DNA of 64,000 nt. Origin: Strongylocentrotus purpuratus (taxonomy: Eukaryota; Echinodermata; Echinoidea; Camarodonta; Strongylocentrotidae). A program made the position numbers and the translations under genes. Numbering within the stretch: position 1 is the first letter of the stretch; every line of letters begins with the position of its first letter. Below, piece after piece: positions 28,901 to 36,689 of the stretch. The notes under the pieces are model-generated. The model saw only the letters and a list, made by a program, of their open reading frames with translations, made no database searches and was not told the origin of the DNA. Where the stretch lies: the NCBI RefSeq assembly GCF_000002235.5, contig NW_022145613.1:4638447-4702446 (forward strand). Direction: 5' to 3'.

Positions 28901-31900
28901 TCAATGGATTCGCATCTGAATGAATATTTCTGAGAAATCTCTTTGAAAGGTCTTTTTCAGATTGAGGTACAGATCTCCCTCCTTCGATGCTAAGAACGTA
29001 ATATCAACACAAATAGGATTTAGGGTGACAAAGTGTCGGAGCCTGCTGACGGGACATCCCAGGTCCACGAGTTTGTCGGTCTATTGAACCGTCATAAAGT
29101 TGTCTGAAAGACGACAAAATCAAGATGTCTGCCTCGTGAACCCATCAGGTATTTTTTCCAAGACGGCCCTTCCAGTCTTCATCCAAACCTTCAGTCTCAG
29201 GGCTGTCGATCGCATAAGTTGTAGCGTGTTATTGAACCCTGAATATGAACCACCATAACCAAAATGTCAATTTAATTAGTCAAAACTTGTTTTAAAGAAA
29301 ATAAACCATATACCTTGTATCGTTAATGTAAATTGATTTGTAATAAATTTGACAATTCTATGAATTCAATATTCCTTGGTGTTTTTATGTAGGTATCCAA
29401 TAGAAACGATTTCCTGCATGATTGTGTACATGACAAGCAGTCCTCGAGCTACGGGGTAGGGGCATGTGGCCATATAAAACATGACGAGTTAAAGAAAGAG
29501 AGAGGACAGAAACGTGAAAATGAGAGGATAGGAACCGATTCAAACCAAATCCGTTTGCCTTAATCTCTTGCATTAAATCGCCTGCACCGAATAACAAGAG
29601 CATTGCCTCTCCCCCTCCCCCATTATACCGAGTTTCAAGTCTACTAGTCTTATTACAATATTGATATTTGATATGTTCTTGAGGGCATATCTCTCTTTTA
29701 AATAGCTTGTTATTTATCAATTTATCATGGTATTATAAATTTTAAATAGAGAGAAGAATCACGTAACAAAATAATAAACAGGGTTATAAAGTTAACAAGG
29801 CATTGAAAATTAGCAAGGACGCCGTGAATAGTATAATCTTACGTGATACAAAATTATAGTTACTACGCATTAAAGGTACTATGTCCCATTTGCAGGCCAA
29901 AAAAGTGAAAAGGTTAAATTCCAACGGCATTTAAAAGATAATACTAATTTAGAACTTCCCTAAAGAAAGTAGGGCTTGATAAAGTCTTCAAGTGGGAAAA
30001 TAACGACTATTAGTTGTCAAATCGACTTAGGAGCTATAGAGCCAATAAGTAATAGTCTCGATTTTCAGACCATTGTACCGAATGGTCATCCGTTTTATGC
30101 TACGCAAAGATTCAATCAGTTTAATGTTGGCCATCATAAGAAGTGGGTTATTGATGTAGACAAGTCTCATTTATGTATGTTATTACCGGAGAAGGAAAAA
30201 TATCCAGCCAGTCACTCAATAGTGTCTGACAGTGAAGTTTAGCAAGTAAACGGGTTTCCTTGCATAATTTGAATATTAGGACACTGCTAACGTTTAAATT
30301 TCACAGATAGGACATACATAACACATTCGTAATTCCTCGAAATTCTTCATAATTAGAGGTTGGCTGCAAAAGGGACATTGTACCTTTAAGAGGCATGACA
30401 AAGAATCCGAATAGAAAATTCGATTTCAAAAATTACCCCCAAAGTATTATGGACTGGAGATCTACTACATAGTTGGATACAATAGTCCATTTTCGTAATG
30501 CAACCAAAATGTAATGCATAAGTCTTTGTAAAGTGCCTCAATACGAATTATTTCATTCACCTGATAAGAATAATAGTATTTCAACAGACAGAATCCGAAC
30601 TGCAAACATTAGTTGTTGACAGGTTGGACATCTTTTATGGCTTGACCTATCTAGCAACACTTAATATATGCAGTTTGTATTTTGACTATTGAAATACTAT
30701 TATTCTTATCAGGTGAATGAAAAAAATTGTATTGAGGCACTTCACAAAGACTTATGCATTACATTTGGTTACATTACGAAAATGTCCTATTACTTTAAAG
30801 ACCGTCACCACTACTGGGCAAGAAGGGATTAGACCACACAGCGAGCCAGCGAGGTCGATGTGACAGGTGGCTATCTCATTAACTCAGCTCTCATTTAACA
30901 TAAGAAAAAGAGGATCATGGGGGACCAACAGGCACCGATTTGGGGAAGTTTTCTATATAGAGGGAGCAAGTAGCTACAAGTATGGCAGTGTGCCTTTAAC
31001 GCAATAATCTGAAAATAATTACAATTACACACCTGATATTTAATCTTTATGTCACTCAAGCTTTTCTATGCTTAATTTGAATAACATATGATTATCTAGC
31101 ATCATACTATGATCATTGGGTCTCATAAAAAGGGGAAAGATAAACATATCTAAGGATCTATACCATGCATGCATCTAGTCTGCTTCGTACGTAAATCATA
31201 TTTTCGATCAACAATAGCTTTAAAACAACAAAGTCTCACACCAGATTTTATTTTCAAATTTCTAAATTATTCTCTTTTAAAGTGGAAAACATGCCTAAAA
31301 AGGGACCAAGAAATACCGAATATATGAAGGCAATCACTTGCTTCACTGAATCCAGCAAATGCAAATGTTTCTTAAAAGTTATTTAGCTGCAATTCTTTAG
31401 GCACTTCTTTTAATAGTTTATCATTTGTTTGTAAAATGTATACATAATTATTAGCCTTAAAACTTAAAAGCTAGTTTTGTGTGCCCCCTAGCTAGCAATC
31501 AAGTCTGCTCAATACATTAAAAAGCTTATGGTCTATTTCGGGATGCATTTGAGATTGACAACGCTATCGAATAAAACCTTGGGGCCGATGGAAATACACA
31601 ATTAGACAGGTAACATTTAATAATGATGTCTCACATGAGGCCTAAAAAATGATTACCCTTTGCGACCGACCCAAAAAATCTTGAAATCTACGGTCGGCTT
31701 TTAATTTTTTTGAAAACCGTTTTTTAGAAGAAAAAAAATTAAATTTAAGGATTAAAATCTGAAAAATATCAGCCTAAAGAGGTAGAGAAACAAAAGGAAA
31801 GAAGATTTCCGACCGACCAACCCATGTTTCGGCACCTAAAGGGCAATGCAACATCTTTTTTTATTTTTATTTTAGGCCTGACAGTGGCTAGGGCCTCGGG

Positions 31901-34900
31901 TTTGGAGATCGTTGTGTGGGCGTGTGAGTGTGGCGAATGTGTTGACATAGAGGTATATCGATGGTACTGTGGATGGATCGGTGTAGTGGTCTGGCCGTGT
32001 GGGTGTGGGTGACTGGGTTTCGTGATAGCTATGTGGCGTGTGGGTGTAGTGGCCAGGGTAAAATAGACGAAGTGGTTGTAATACTATGGTAGCATGTATG
32101 GCTGTAGTGATGATAGTGTGGATGGATGCGGTGATGGTGGTGTGTGCGTGTGGGTGATGTGATCACGGTGATACAGACGTAGTGATGGTAATAATATGGT
32201 GGTATGAAAGGGTTTAGGGATGATAGTGTGGATGGGTGTGGTGATGGTGGTGTGTGCGTGTGGGTGAAGTGATAGCGGTGTGGGTAGATGTAGTGACAGT
32301 GATTTGGTGTGTGGGTGTGGTGATCAGGGTGAAATATATGTTGTGATGGTAATAAAATGGTAGCACGGATTGGTGTAGTGATGATAGTGTGGATGGGTGT
32401 GGTGATGGTGGTGTGTGCGTGTGGGTGAAGTGATAGCGGCATTGCAAGATGTAGTGACAGAGATTTGGCGTGTGGGTGTAGTGATCAGGGTGTAGGGGTG
32501 ATATGTGGATGGGTGTGGTGATGGTGGCGTATGCGTGTGGGTGTATTGATAGCGGTGTGGGTAGATGAAGCGACAGAGATGTGGCAAGTGGGTGTAGTGA
32601 TCAAGGTTACATAGTAGTAATGGCAATACTGTAGTAGTATGAATGGGTGTAGGGATGATAGTGTAAATGGGTGTGGTGATGGTGGTGTGTGCGTGTGGGT
32701 TAGCGATGGCGGTGTGGGTAGATGTAGTAACAGTGATGTGGGGGTGTGTGTGCAGTATTTGGAGTTCGTATAAAGACGGTCGGGTGTAGATGGGAGTGGT
32801 GATGGTGACATTATGAATATGGCGACAGTAGACTGGGTGTGTGGTTTGGTGGGTGTGTGGTTTGGTGGGTGTAGTGATTGTGTTATGGGCCTAAAGCTGG
32901 AGTGAAAATGACGCCTTTATTGGAACATAATGGGTAATGTCTTTACAATTATTTTGTGTACAGCAATGACGATTTTCATGGGTGTGGTGATAGGGATGGG
33001 GATAAGAATAGCGTTTTGTTACCCTATTCGATGGTTGTTTTGGGTTATTTTTGGTGTTTGTGTGATGACAATTGTGATGGCGTTGTGGTTGGATGAATTT
33101 ACCTTCATACTTATGTTGACGTTCTGTATAAGTATTGATGTTCGTTTGTTTGTGGTGGTTTTTCGGGGGTGAGTGAAAGTGCATACTAGAATGAATTAGT
33201 ACTTTGCCGTTCGATATTAGTAGTAACACAATAAGATACTACTTCATAACAATCTACACGGAAATCGAGTATTTTACATATTCAGAACACTGTTGATCAA
33301 TCAGCAGTATGAGGCATAGCAAAAAGTGACAATAAATATATTTATAGCCAGTAATGGTTTTAGTGGTGGCAGCGGTGCTAATGGTGTTGGTGGCCGTGAT
33401 GGGAATAAAGGAATGGTGATTGGGTTTTTCCCACTTTTGTTTGTGAGGACGGTAAAACTTAATGTGTGGATGAGCCATGAATTTACATCAGAGTACAAGA
33501 CCTGGCGTAAGTTAAAGTTACATGATTTTCTCCTGGTACAATTTCCAACTTCCCTCATTAGAGTGAGTTATCCTACTGCTGTTAAATCTTACAAAACAGT
33601 TTTATGCCTGGTGAGATTTACAATTTTGTATTCCTGTAATTGAAGAGAATTATCACGCAGTTTTACAAACAGGGGTGCAGCTCAAGATGACAAAATAACT
33701 TGCCATCACCATGCAAGTAGAAGATGCGCTACCAGAAGAGAATCTTGCAACAATGTAAGAATTTGCTGATGAGGAAAATAAGTTCTTCCTTTTAAAGTCA
33801 GCATCTACTAATTTGACAAGCATTTAATTGCAGTAACGAAACAATTCTCTTAATTTGATTCTGATTGAATACTGAAGTATATGAGAAGAAGTGTGATGTG
33901 TGGTTCAAAAGTGAGTCTGGGATAGGAAATGCTAGCAAGAAAACAAGCTCGGTTGCAATACCTGAATTTGCAAATAAAGGCATAGAAAAGGCAATTGGTA
34001 CGCTTTTGCTGCTGTTATGTTCTTGCTGTTAATTGTTTTGTTTATATTGTGGAATAGCCATCAGGAATGTTAGATATCAAGAGATAATTGTTGACACTTA
34101 GAACTAAGATTGAGAGTCACAAAAAGGCCATTCAAAATTGGGTTCGCTGCTAGTTGTATGGTTACGGCCAATGTTAATACCGCAAATTTCCTTTTTCTTT
34201 CTGGATATAATGAATACCAGATACTGGCATGTATTAATAATTATAGTGGTCAAAGTAAGTGTGCATTCGAATCAAATACAATCGTAAACATATTTGAGCA
34301 AATCCAAAAAGTAGTTATCGTCGATTTTACCAATATATATACATATGTATACTATAAAAAAAAGGAATCGCCCTTATAAATTTAATTTAACACTTCATAA
34401 TACAGGTAATATTAAATATCAACATAATTGTAGTAATGTTCATGATCAAAACGATCGCAATGCGGCAGCTGTGCTTCCATGCAGAAAAGTGCATACTCGC
34501 CAAAGTTTTCAATTTTGTTGAGTTCGGGAACATCACTTTGTTTAACGAATGTTGAAACTTAGCTTTAATCTCTTATCTCTTATTGCACTTTATCTTTAAA
34601 AACATCCACATTTTATTTCACCTGCATGCAGTGGCGTAATGAGCTAAATCCTTTGGGGGCAAACAAAACCCGGAAAATCATGTCATTTTAGCAATACTGT
34701 AAATCACTGGTATCGAAATAGAAATAAACCACGATTGGAGTTTATGTGGGGGGAGGGGGCTCCACCAGTACGCCAGTGCCTGCATGTACCTTGTTAGCTC
34801 GATTTCTCTGCTGTTTGTACTAAGCTATGAATCTTCATATCTCATTTGGTTTAGTAATCAAAATCTTGATCAATCTTCGTAAGCTTCCTACTCCACCATT

Positions 34901-36030
34901 GTTGCAATAAACATGTAAGTGTTTAATCATCAAATTTCTATTATATTTAAAAAAAGAGGCAATTTTGTATTATCAATAAAACTTGTAAATCGTATTCAAA
35001 TATACGCAATAATTGTGAAATTTTCTATATCTTATCATGTAATTTTATGTCGTGTACTTTTTTCTCTGTAAATTGAAAAATTTCAGCTATCAACTGCATG
35101 ATCGATGATTTCTATCTCAATAGACCAATACAATACATTACAAAGATATATCCGGTAACACGTATCTATCCATTAGACACTTTCATGGTAATGGTATTAA
35201 TGAAAGGTACACTCCGCCCACTCCGTTCTTTGTTTTTTTCTATACATTGATTTACATGTATTTGTCTCTCTTTCTTTTGTTTCTTAAAGTGACTCGGTAA
35301 CATTGCTGAAGGTTGATGAAAAACTGCGTAATTTTTTAATGAAATGTAACTTATTATGTTCCTTCTACTGTACTAACCCTCTAACATTCCAAAAATCCCG
35401 AACAAATTCTCAAACCACAAAGGTATTTATGGTTTTCTTTGAAGGCGTAACTGTGCGACACCGTCTTAACAGTAAATTCTTCCAACCATTTTTGAATTTT
35501 CCCAGCCGTTTTTACATGAAAATAAGACATAAAACAACCTTTAAAAAAAATCTTTCAACACTGGAGTGTCTTGAATGTTATACAGAGCCAATTCTTTGCT
35601 TTGTGACGATTTTCATTCATCTATATTTCATATCACAATTTTTCTTTATGTTGTCGTGAGAGTCGACCTAATTTTACGTATACTCACCAAATAATCCAAT
35701 TACCATACTCCGCAGTTCATCATGTCCAATGTTCAGTTGGCCTATAAATCTAGCTAGATGTGAAACAGTTTGACTGACCAGTTCTTCTGGCTGGCTATCG
35801 GTAACGGTCCGGGTCGTCACTACCTTGGCCGCCGAAGGTGACGGCTCGTACACTGTCGACTCCTCGGAACTTCTCTGAGTTATTCCTTCTTGCAACACCC
35901 GAAGCCGTTTGAATAAAGATTCTTCAACTGTAATGGACATGGTCGGTGGAAGCAGGAAGAGAAGAGAAAAAGCACCAAGGAGAAAGACATTTAGCCCGAG
36001 TATAGTCCATGCTCGGAACAGCAGCATCAT
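6093..36030 (-). CDS. Spliced gene: membrane-anchored or secreted LDLa/EGF multidomain protein, 8 exons, 413 aa
   Basis: I do not recognise a named orthologue. Joining exons 36030-35688, 25488-25369, 12699-12577, 11964-11851, 11111-10998, 8490-8371, 7500-7339 and 6238-6093 gives 1242 nt, ending in TAG. Every internal exon has the form 2 nt + whole codons + 1 nt (phase 1-1), the classic arrangement for shuffled extracellular modules, and each has AG/GT borders. Order: hydrophobic segment (about residues 8-28), Ser/Thr/Glu-rich stalk (to 114), LDLa1 (115-154), LDLa2 (155-195), EGF (196-233), LDLa3 (235-271), LDLa4 (272-311), linker plus divergent LDLa5 (312-366), LDLa6 (366-402) and an acidic tail. 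LDLa modules fold around calcium and bind ligands. No protease, CUB or second membrane segment was seen, so the protein could be a type II membrane protein or, if the N-terminus is cleaved, secreted. Linking exon 1 to the LDLa exons rests on phase and order only; extra exons in the long introns could be missed. Confidence 0.78.
6990..7190 (+). mobile_element. Degenerate tRNA-derived SINE
   Basis: Contains a good RNA polymerase III B box (GGGTTCGAACCCC at 7031-7043) and a downstream body. The A-box side is too decayed to read. Confidence 0.55.
7254..7284. repeat. (AC)n microsatellite
   Basis: CACACACA with a single G interruption. Confidence 0.95.
7339..7500 (-). CDS. Linker plus divergent LDLa module 5 exon
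   Basis: CATACAG acceptor, GTAAGT donor at 7338, phase 1-1, 162 nt. A 17-residue linker precedes six cysteines. The calcium region [16 protein letters not shown] has lost several consensus acidic residues (Ala and Asn replace Asp, Asn replaces Ser), so calcium binding is doubtful. The final Cys codon is split across the intron (T + GT), which supports the junction with the last exon. Confidence 0.9.
7585..7880 (-). mobile_element. tRNA-derived SINE, minus orientation
   Basis: On the minus strand it begins near GAAGTGGTTCATTCACTTGA, has a B box (GGTTCGAATC, about 7818-7827) and continues into a body ending GGCAAGCCTAAATCCGATGA. That body clearly matches the tail half of the SINE at 47020-47290, but the tRNA head differs. 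It lies in the intron between modules 4 and 5. Confidence 0.8.
8371..8490 (-). CDS. LDLa module 4 exon
   Basis: CATTTAG acceptor and GTATGT donor at 8370; phase 1-1. Six cysteines; the calcium region is [16 protein letters not shown], with His where Asp is usual. The first half and the preceding intron bases are nearly identical to the broken copy at 8739-8801, showing a tandem exon duplication. Confidence 0.93.
8575..8733. mobile_element. Palindromic MITE inserted in the duplicated LDLa exon
   Basis: The 159-bp element has two arms of about 57 bp that are near-perfect inverted copies (CCCGAATTCACAAAGCAAGG... / ...CTTTGTGAATTCGGG). The left arm carries an extra segment of about 15 bp. It is flanked by the 6-bp direct repeat CCATTG (8569-8574 and 8734-8739). 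It has no coding capacity; the superfamily is not identified. Confidence 0.85.
8739..8801 (-). pseudogene. Truncated duplicate of LDLa module 4 exon, interrupted by a MITE
   Basis: After an intact CATTTAG acceptor the copy reads [18 protein letters not shown] and PPQW, closely matching module 4. It is then cut by the palindromic element at 8575-8733. Beyond the element the sequence resumes with bases equivalent to module 4 (ATGG-TTTGTGA), then diverges before the second half of the module. If spliced in, the element supplies an in-frame stop. It is either a dead exon or a source of a truncated isoform. Confidence 0.85.
8802..10641. other. Intron between LDLa3 and LDLa4, 8802-10641 part
   Basis: No exon accepted. 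A C run lies at about 9617-9631 and a CT-rich stretch at 9666-9782. A frame at 9950-10036 (minus) was considered and rejected. Confidence 0.55.
10642..10700. repeat. (TA)n microsatellite
   Basis: Nearly pure TA dinucleotides with one T interruption. Confidence 0.97.
10998..11111 (-). CDS. LDLa module 3 exon
   Basis: Acceptor CTAG directly after a pyrimidine-rich intron end (plus-strand GA tract at 11139-11270); GTAAGT donor at 10997; phase 1-1. Six cysteines with [16 protein letters not shown]. The last base is A rather than G, so the codon shared with the next exon reads AGC (Ser). Confidence 0.93.
11139..11270. repeat. GA-rich tract upstream of LDLa module 3
   Basis: Purine-rich on plus, hence pyrimidine-rich in the transcript just before the module 3 acceptor. 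It may simply extend the polypyrimidine tract. Confidence 0.8.
11851..11964 (-). CDS. EGF-like module exon
   Basis: TTAG acceptor and GTAACA donor; phase 1-1. Six cysteines in EGF spacing ([16 protein letters not shown], then [12 protein letters not shown] and GANC). The acidic N-terminal DTDDC and the C-x-[DN]-x4-[FY]-x-C pattern resemble a calcium-binding EGF with a possible Asp/Asn hydroxylation site; the latter is inferred from the consensus. Confidence 0.93.
12577..12699 (-). CDS. LDLa module 2 exon
   Basis: CAG acceptor after a pyrimidine tract and GTAAGT donor at 12576; phase 1-1. Six cysteines, calcium motif [16 protein letters not shown]. The 12.7-kb intron before it contains the LINE relic. 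Confidence 0.93.
13074..13237. mobile_element. Palindromic MITE, TAGGGACT family, copy 2
   Basis: TAGGGACTTTTAGATTT ... AAATCTAAAAGTCCCTA with long imperfect arms containing CTTATAAGGCAATGTGACGT / ACGTCACATTGCCTTAAAAG. TA flanks on both sides. Confidence 0.9.
13238..15860. other. Intron 2 segment, non-coding
   Basis: AT-rich with a G run near 14490-14503 and a short inverted repeat around 14750-14795. No exon recognised on either strand. Confidence 0.45.
15862..16130. mobile_element. hAT-like MITE with internal (CT)n
   Basis: Perfect 11-bp ends CAGTGGCGTAG / CTACGCCACTG. The interior includes a G run at about 15891-15902 and (CT)n at 16030-16071. The flanking 8-mers TTTAATCA and TTTACTAC agree only partly, so the target duplication is uncertain. 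Confidence 0.7.
16030..16071. repeat. (TC)n microsatellite
   Basis: About 42 bp of pure TC. Confidence 0.97.
16980..17300. repeat. Trinucleotide tract, (ACC)n grading into (ACT)n
   Basis: About 300 bp of ACC and ACT triplets with interruptions, ending in about 20 uninterrupted ACT units (17241-17295). The open frame across it encodes poly-Thr only and is not a gene. Confidence 0.97.
17301..19680. other. Intron 2 segment, non-coding
   Basis: AT-rich, no recognisable exon, element end or RNA gene. Confidence 0.45.
19687..19830. mobile_element. Foldback element family B, half copy
   Basis: Contains TTCGTAATGTGACCC, ACGAATTATTTCATTCAC and ACATTAGTTGTTGCTAGGTAGG, the left arm and centre of the elements at 26376-26690 and 30481-30791. 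The right arm is missing. Confidence 0.7.
19837..19905. repeat. (CT)n microsatellite
   Basis: CT repeats with TAT interruptions. Confidence 0.95.
20560..20760. repeat. C run and GA-rich tract
   Basis: A C run at about 20564-20577 precedes a purine-rich stretch at 20612-20750. No coding content. Confidence 0.7.
21206..21765. repeat. 65-bp perfect direct repeat, copies at 21206-21270 and 21701-21765
   Basis: TGTCAAAAAAGTCTAAATAT... through ...TTTTAAAGGTA is identical in both copies. The second copy abuts the 5' end of the LINE relic. The 430 bp between them are not repeated. Confidence 0.93.
21766..22131 (+). pseudogene. Reverse transcriptase, N-terminal part (frameshifted)
   Basis: The frame runs from the truncated element start to a stop at 22131, but after about 22068 it leaves the true RT frame. 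It contains the palm aspartate block [12 protein letters not shown]. Confidence 0.9.
22072..23075 (+). pseudogene. Reverse transcriptase, C-terminal part
   Basis: The continuing RT frame ([15 protein letters not shown]... then [12 protein letters not shown] and FADD) reads to TAG at 23073-23075, the natural end of the ORF. Only the upstream frameshift and 5' loss disable it, so it is a young or lightly decayed copy. Confidence 0.9.
23197..23235 (+). other. 3' UTR stem-loop of the LINE
   Basis: GGGACCAGC (23197-23205) pairs with GCTGGTCCC (23227-23235) around a 21-nt loop, about 160 nt before the element end. 3' hairpins are template-recognition structures in L2-type LINEs; that role here is inferred. 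Confidence 0.7.
23400..25368. other. Intron 2 segment, non-coding
   Basis: CT-rich patch at 23604-23672; otherwise AT-rich with no recognised exon. Confidence 0.5.
25369..25488 (-). CDS. LDLa module 1 exon
   Basis: TTAG acceptor before 25488 and GTATGT donor at 25368; phase 1-1. It encodes six cysteines and the calcium signature [16 protein letters not shown], with all acidic ligand residues present. It is the first LDLa exon after the 10.2-kb intron 1. Confidence 0.93.
25930..26000. repeat. (AAT)n and SINE-tail-like fragment
   Basis: ATAATAATAATAATAATA followed by TTTATAAGGCGCCAAATC, resembling the GCGC(TATATAA)...(ATT)n tails of the SINEs in this window. Confidence 0.5.
26147..26308. mobile_element. 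Palindromic MITE, TAGGGACT family, copy 3 (right end lost)
   Basis: Starts TAGGGACTTTTAGATTTG and shares GTGGACT, TTTTAAGGCAATGTGATGTC and CAGTGCCTTAAAATGACGTC with copies 1 and 2. The right terminal AAATCTAAAAGTCCCTA is missing after CGTTCTCATGC. Confidence 0.85.
26376..26690. mobile_element. Foldback element family B, full copy
   Basis: Arms such as CATTAGTTGTTGCTAGGTAGG / CCTACCTAACAACACGCAATG and ATAGTCAGAATCC / GCATTCTGACTAT, with outer ends GCCATTTTCGTAA / TTACGGAAATTGCCC. Imperfect, therefore older than the copy at 30481. Confidence 0.8.
26817..27395. mobile_element. TTAA-flanked MITE, 571 bp (piggyBac-type target)
   Basis: TTAA direct repeats (26817-26820, 27392-27395) bound an element with perfect inverted ends AGGGCCACTCTAAC / GTTAGAGTGGCCCT. 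No coding capacity. TTAA target preference is characteristic of piggyBac transposases, so a non-autonomous derivative is inferred. Confidence 0.85.
27396..29869. other. Intron 1 segment, non-coding
   Basis: No exon recognised. It contains a hairpin, GTTTCGTTGACAATCAGC (28335-28352) against GCTGATTGTTAACGAAAC (28377-28394), with one mismatch. Confidence 0.5.
29870..30389. mobile_element. TTAA-flanked MITE, 512 bp
   Basis: TTAA (29870, 30386) flanks ends AGGTACTATGTCCC / GGGACATTGTACCT, one mismatch in 14. It contains an 88-codon open frame (29976-30242) with no recognised domain, probably chance. Confidence 0.85.
30481..30791. mobile_element. Foldback element family B, best-preserved copy
   Basis: Near-complete palindrome: TGCATAAGTCTTTGTAAAGT / ACTTCACAAAGACTTATGCA, TATTTCATTCACCTGATAAG / CTTATCAGGTGAATGAAAAA, outer ends AATAGTCCATTTTCGTAATG / CATTACGAAAATGTCCTATT. 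Confidence 0.9.
30795..30999 (-). mobile_element. TTAA-flanked MITE family D, copy 1
   Basis: Its reverse complement matches 53713-53908: TTAAAG-CACACTGC, TAGCTACTTG, CCTCTATATA, CCATGATCC, GATA-CCACCTGTCA and GGTCTAATCCC in the same order. Bounded by TTAA. Confidence 0.85.
31000..31637. other. Intron 1 segment, non-coding
   Basis: AT-rich; nothing recognised. Confidence 0.45.
31638..31879. mobile_element. MITE family C (AGGCCTAAAAAA ends), copy 1
   Basis: AGGCCTAAAAAATG ... TTTTATTTTAGGCCT ends, sharing TTTGCGACCGACCC, CTTGAAATCTACGGTCGGCT and AAATATCAGCC with the copy at 53176-53438. Confidence 0.85.
31890..32890. repeat. GT-rich minisatellite, unit about 160 bp with about 110-bp deletion variants
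   Basis: GATGGGTGTGGTGATGGTGG recurs at about 32121 (variant), 32231, 32392, 32508 and 32666 (variant), i.e. spacings of about 110, 161, 116 and 158 bp. The plus strand is extremely poor in C. His/Thr-rich open frames on the minus strand are composition artefacts. Confidence 0.9.
32891..34620. other. Intron 1 segment, non-coding
   Basis: Still GT-biased to about 33180, then ordinary AT-rich DNA; no supported exon. Confidence 0.45.
34621..34786. mobile_element. hAT MITE with 8-bp target duplication
   Basis: The 150-bp element (34629-34778) has ends CAGTGGCGTA / TACGCCAGTG, one mismatch. It is flanked by the exact 8-bp repeat CCTGCATG (34621-34628 and 34779-34786), the length produced by hAT transposases. 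Confidence 0.9.
35284..35575 (+). mobile_element. TTAA MITE family E, right-truncated copy
   Basis: TTAAAGTGACTCGGTAACATTG and the following 280 bp align with the complete copy at 50370-50881 in the same orientation, then similarity stops. It lies about 110 bp downstream of the exon 1 donor, in intron 1. Confidence 0.9.
35688..36030 (-). CDS. Exon 1 of the LDLa/EGF gene: start codon, signal/anchor segment and stalk
   Basis: Starts at the ATG at 36030-36028 (a second ATG follows directly) and ends before a GTGAGT donor at 35687, leaving phase 1. It encodes 114 residues: a short N-terminus (MMLLFRAW), about 20 hydrophobic residues ([18 protein letters not shown]), then a polar stalk rich in Ser, Thr and Glu, with a helical-looking stretch near residues 85-110. 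The arrangement fits a signal peptide or a type II signal anchor. Its assignment to the downstream LDLa exons is inferred from strand, order and phase. Confidence 0.68.
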
Positions 36031-36360
36031 TGAGGGAGCTTGCTCACTCTAGAGACCCGTGGATGTAGGCGGGTTGCAGAAGCGACGGAAAGAGCGGTCA
36101 ACCTGTCGTCTGCTGCTATCGCGATAAGCAGAAGCGGCGGAAAACGTACCGGACGAAAACGGGACAGATTATCTCGTTTTTTATCTCACTGTTTCTTAAC
36201 ATGGTCCAAGATCAAAATGAATCGGGGAAAATTTACATACAACGTTTAAGAATGTCATTCCTGTAATCACTACGAAATCACACAAAGATACCATGCCTGT
36301 TCACATGCGAAGAAATATGAGGGCACTGCTTAAGAAGCTCCTTTACTATTGATTGGATGA
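36031..36360 (-). promoter_or_regulatory. Presumed 5' UTR and proximal promoter of the LDLa/EGF gene
   Basis: The first 130 bases upstream of the ATG are clearly richer in G+C than the surroundings, with several CpG dinucleotides. A CCAAT-type sequence (minus-strand TCATCCAATC) lies near 36352-36361. No TATA box is evident. The transcription start is not determined. Confidence 0.35.
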
Positions 36361-36426
36361 CTTTATACTACCTGATTCTCCCACGCTCATGCTATGATTG
36401 ATTGTATTTCACTCGTCCCTTATTAT

Positions 36427-36486
<60 letters not shown>
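36427..36486. repeat. (CT)n microsatellite, about 60 bp
   Basis: Uninterrupted CT dinucleotides upstream of the LDLa/EGF gene start; reads (GA)n on the gene's strand. Confidence 0.97.
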
Positions 36487-36489
<3 letters not shown>

Positions 36490-36689
36490 CTCAACCTCCC
36501 TCTCCGTTACACGGTATCGTTTGCCCTACTATAATAAGTCCTTAATTATTATTTTTTTTGCTATTTGCCAAAACTAAGTGCGTATTATCAATTTACGTAG
36601 GTCAAGAATATAATGATTTTGTTAAACAACTCATAACTGCCTTTTTATCGTATGGTAGACTTTAACGTTACTAGATGTTTAAATTGACA

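Noticed and set aside
29976..30242. 88-codon frame inside a TTAA-flanked MITE
   Set aside because: No domain recognised; the length is within chance for AT-rich DNA and the element is otherwise non-coding.
32029..32811. Long His/Thr/Pro-rich minus-strand open frames
   Set aside because: They lie wholly in the GT-rich minisatellite; stop codons are absent because of composition. There are no splice signals or domains.
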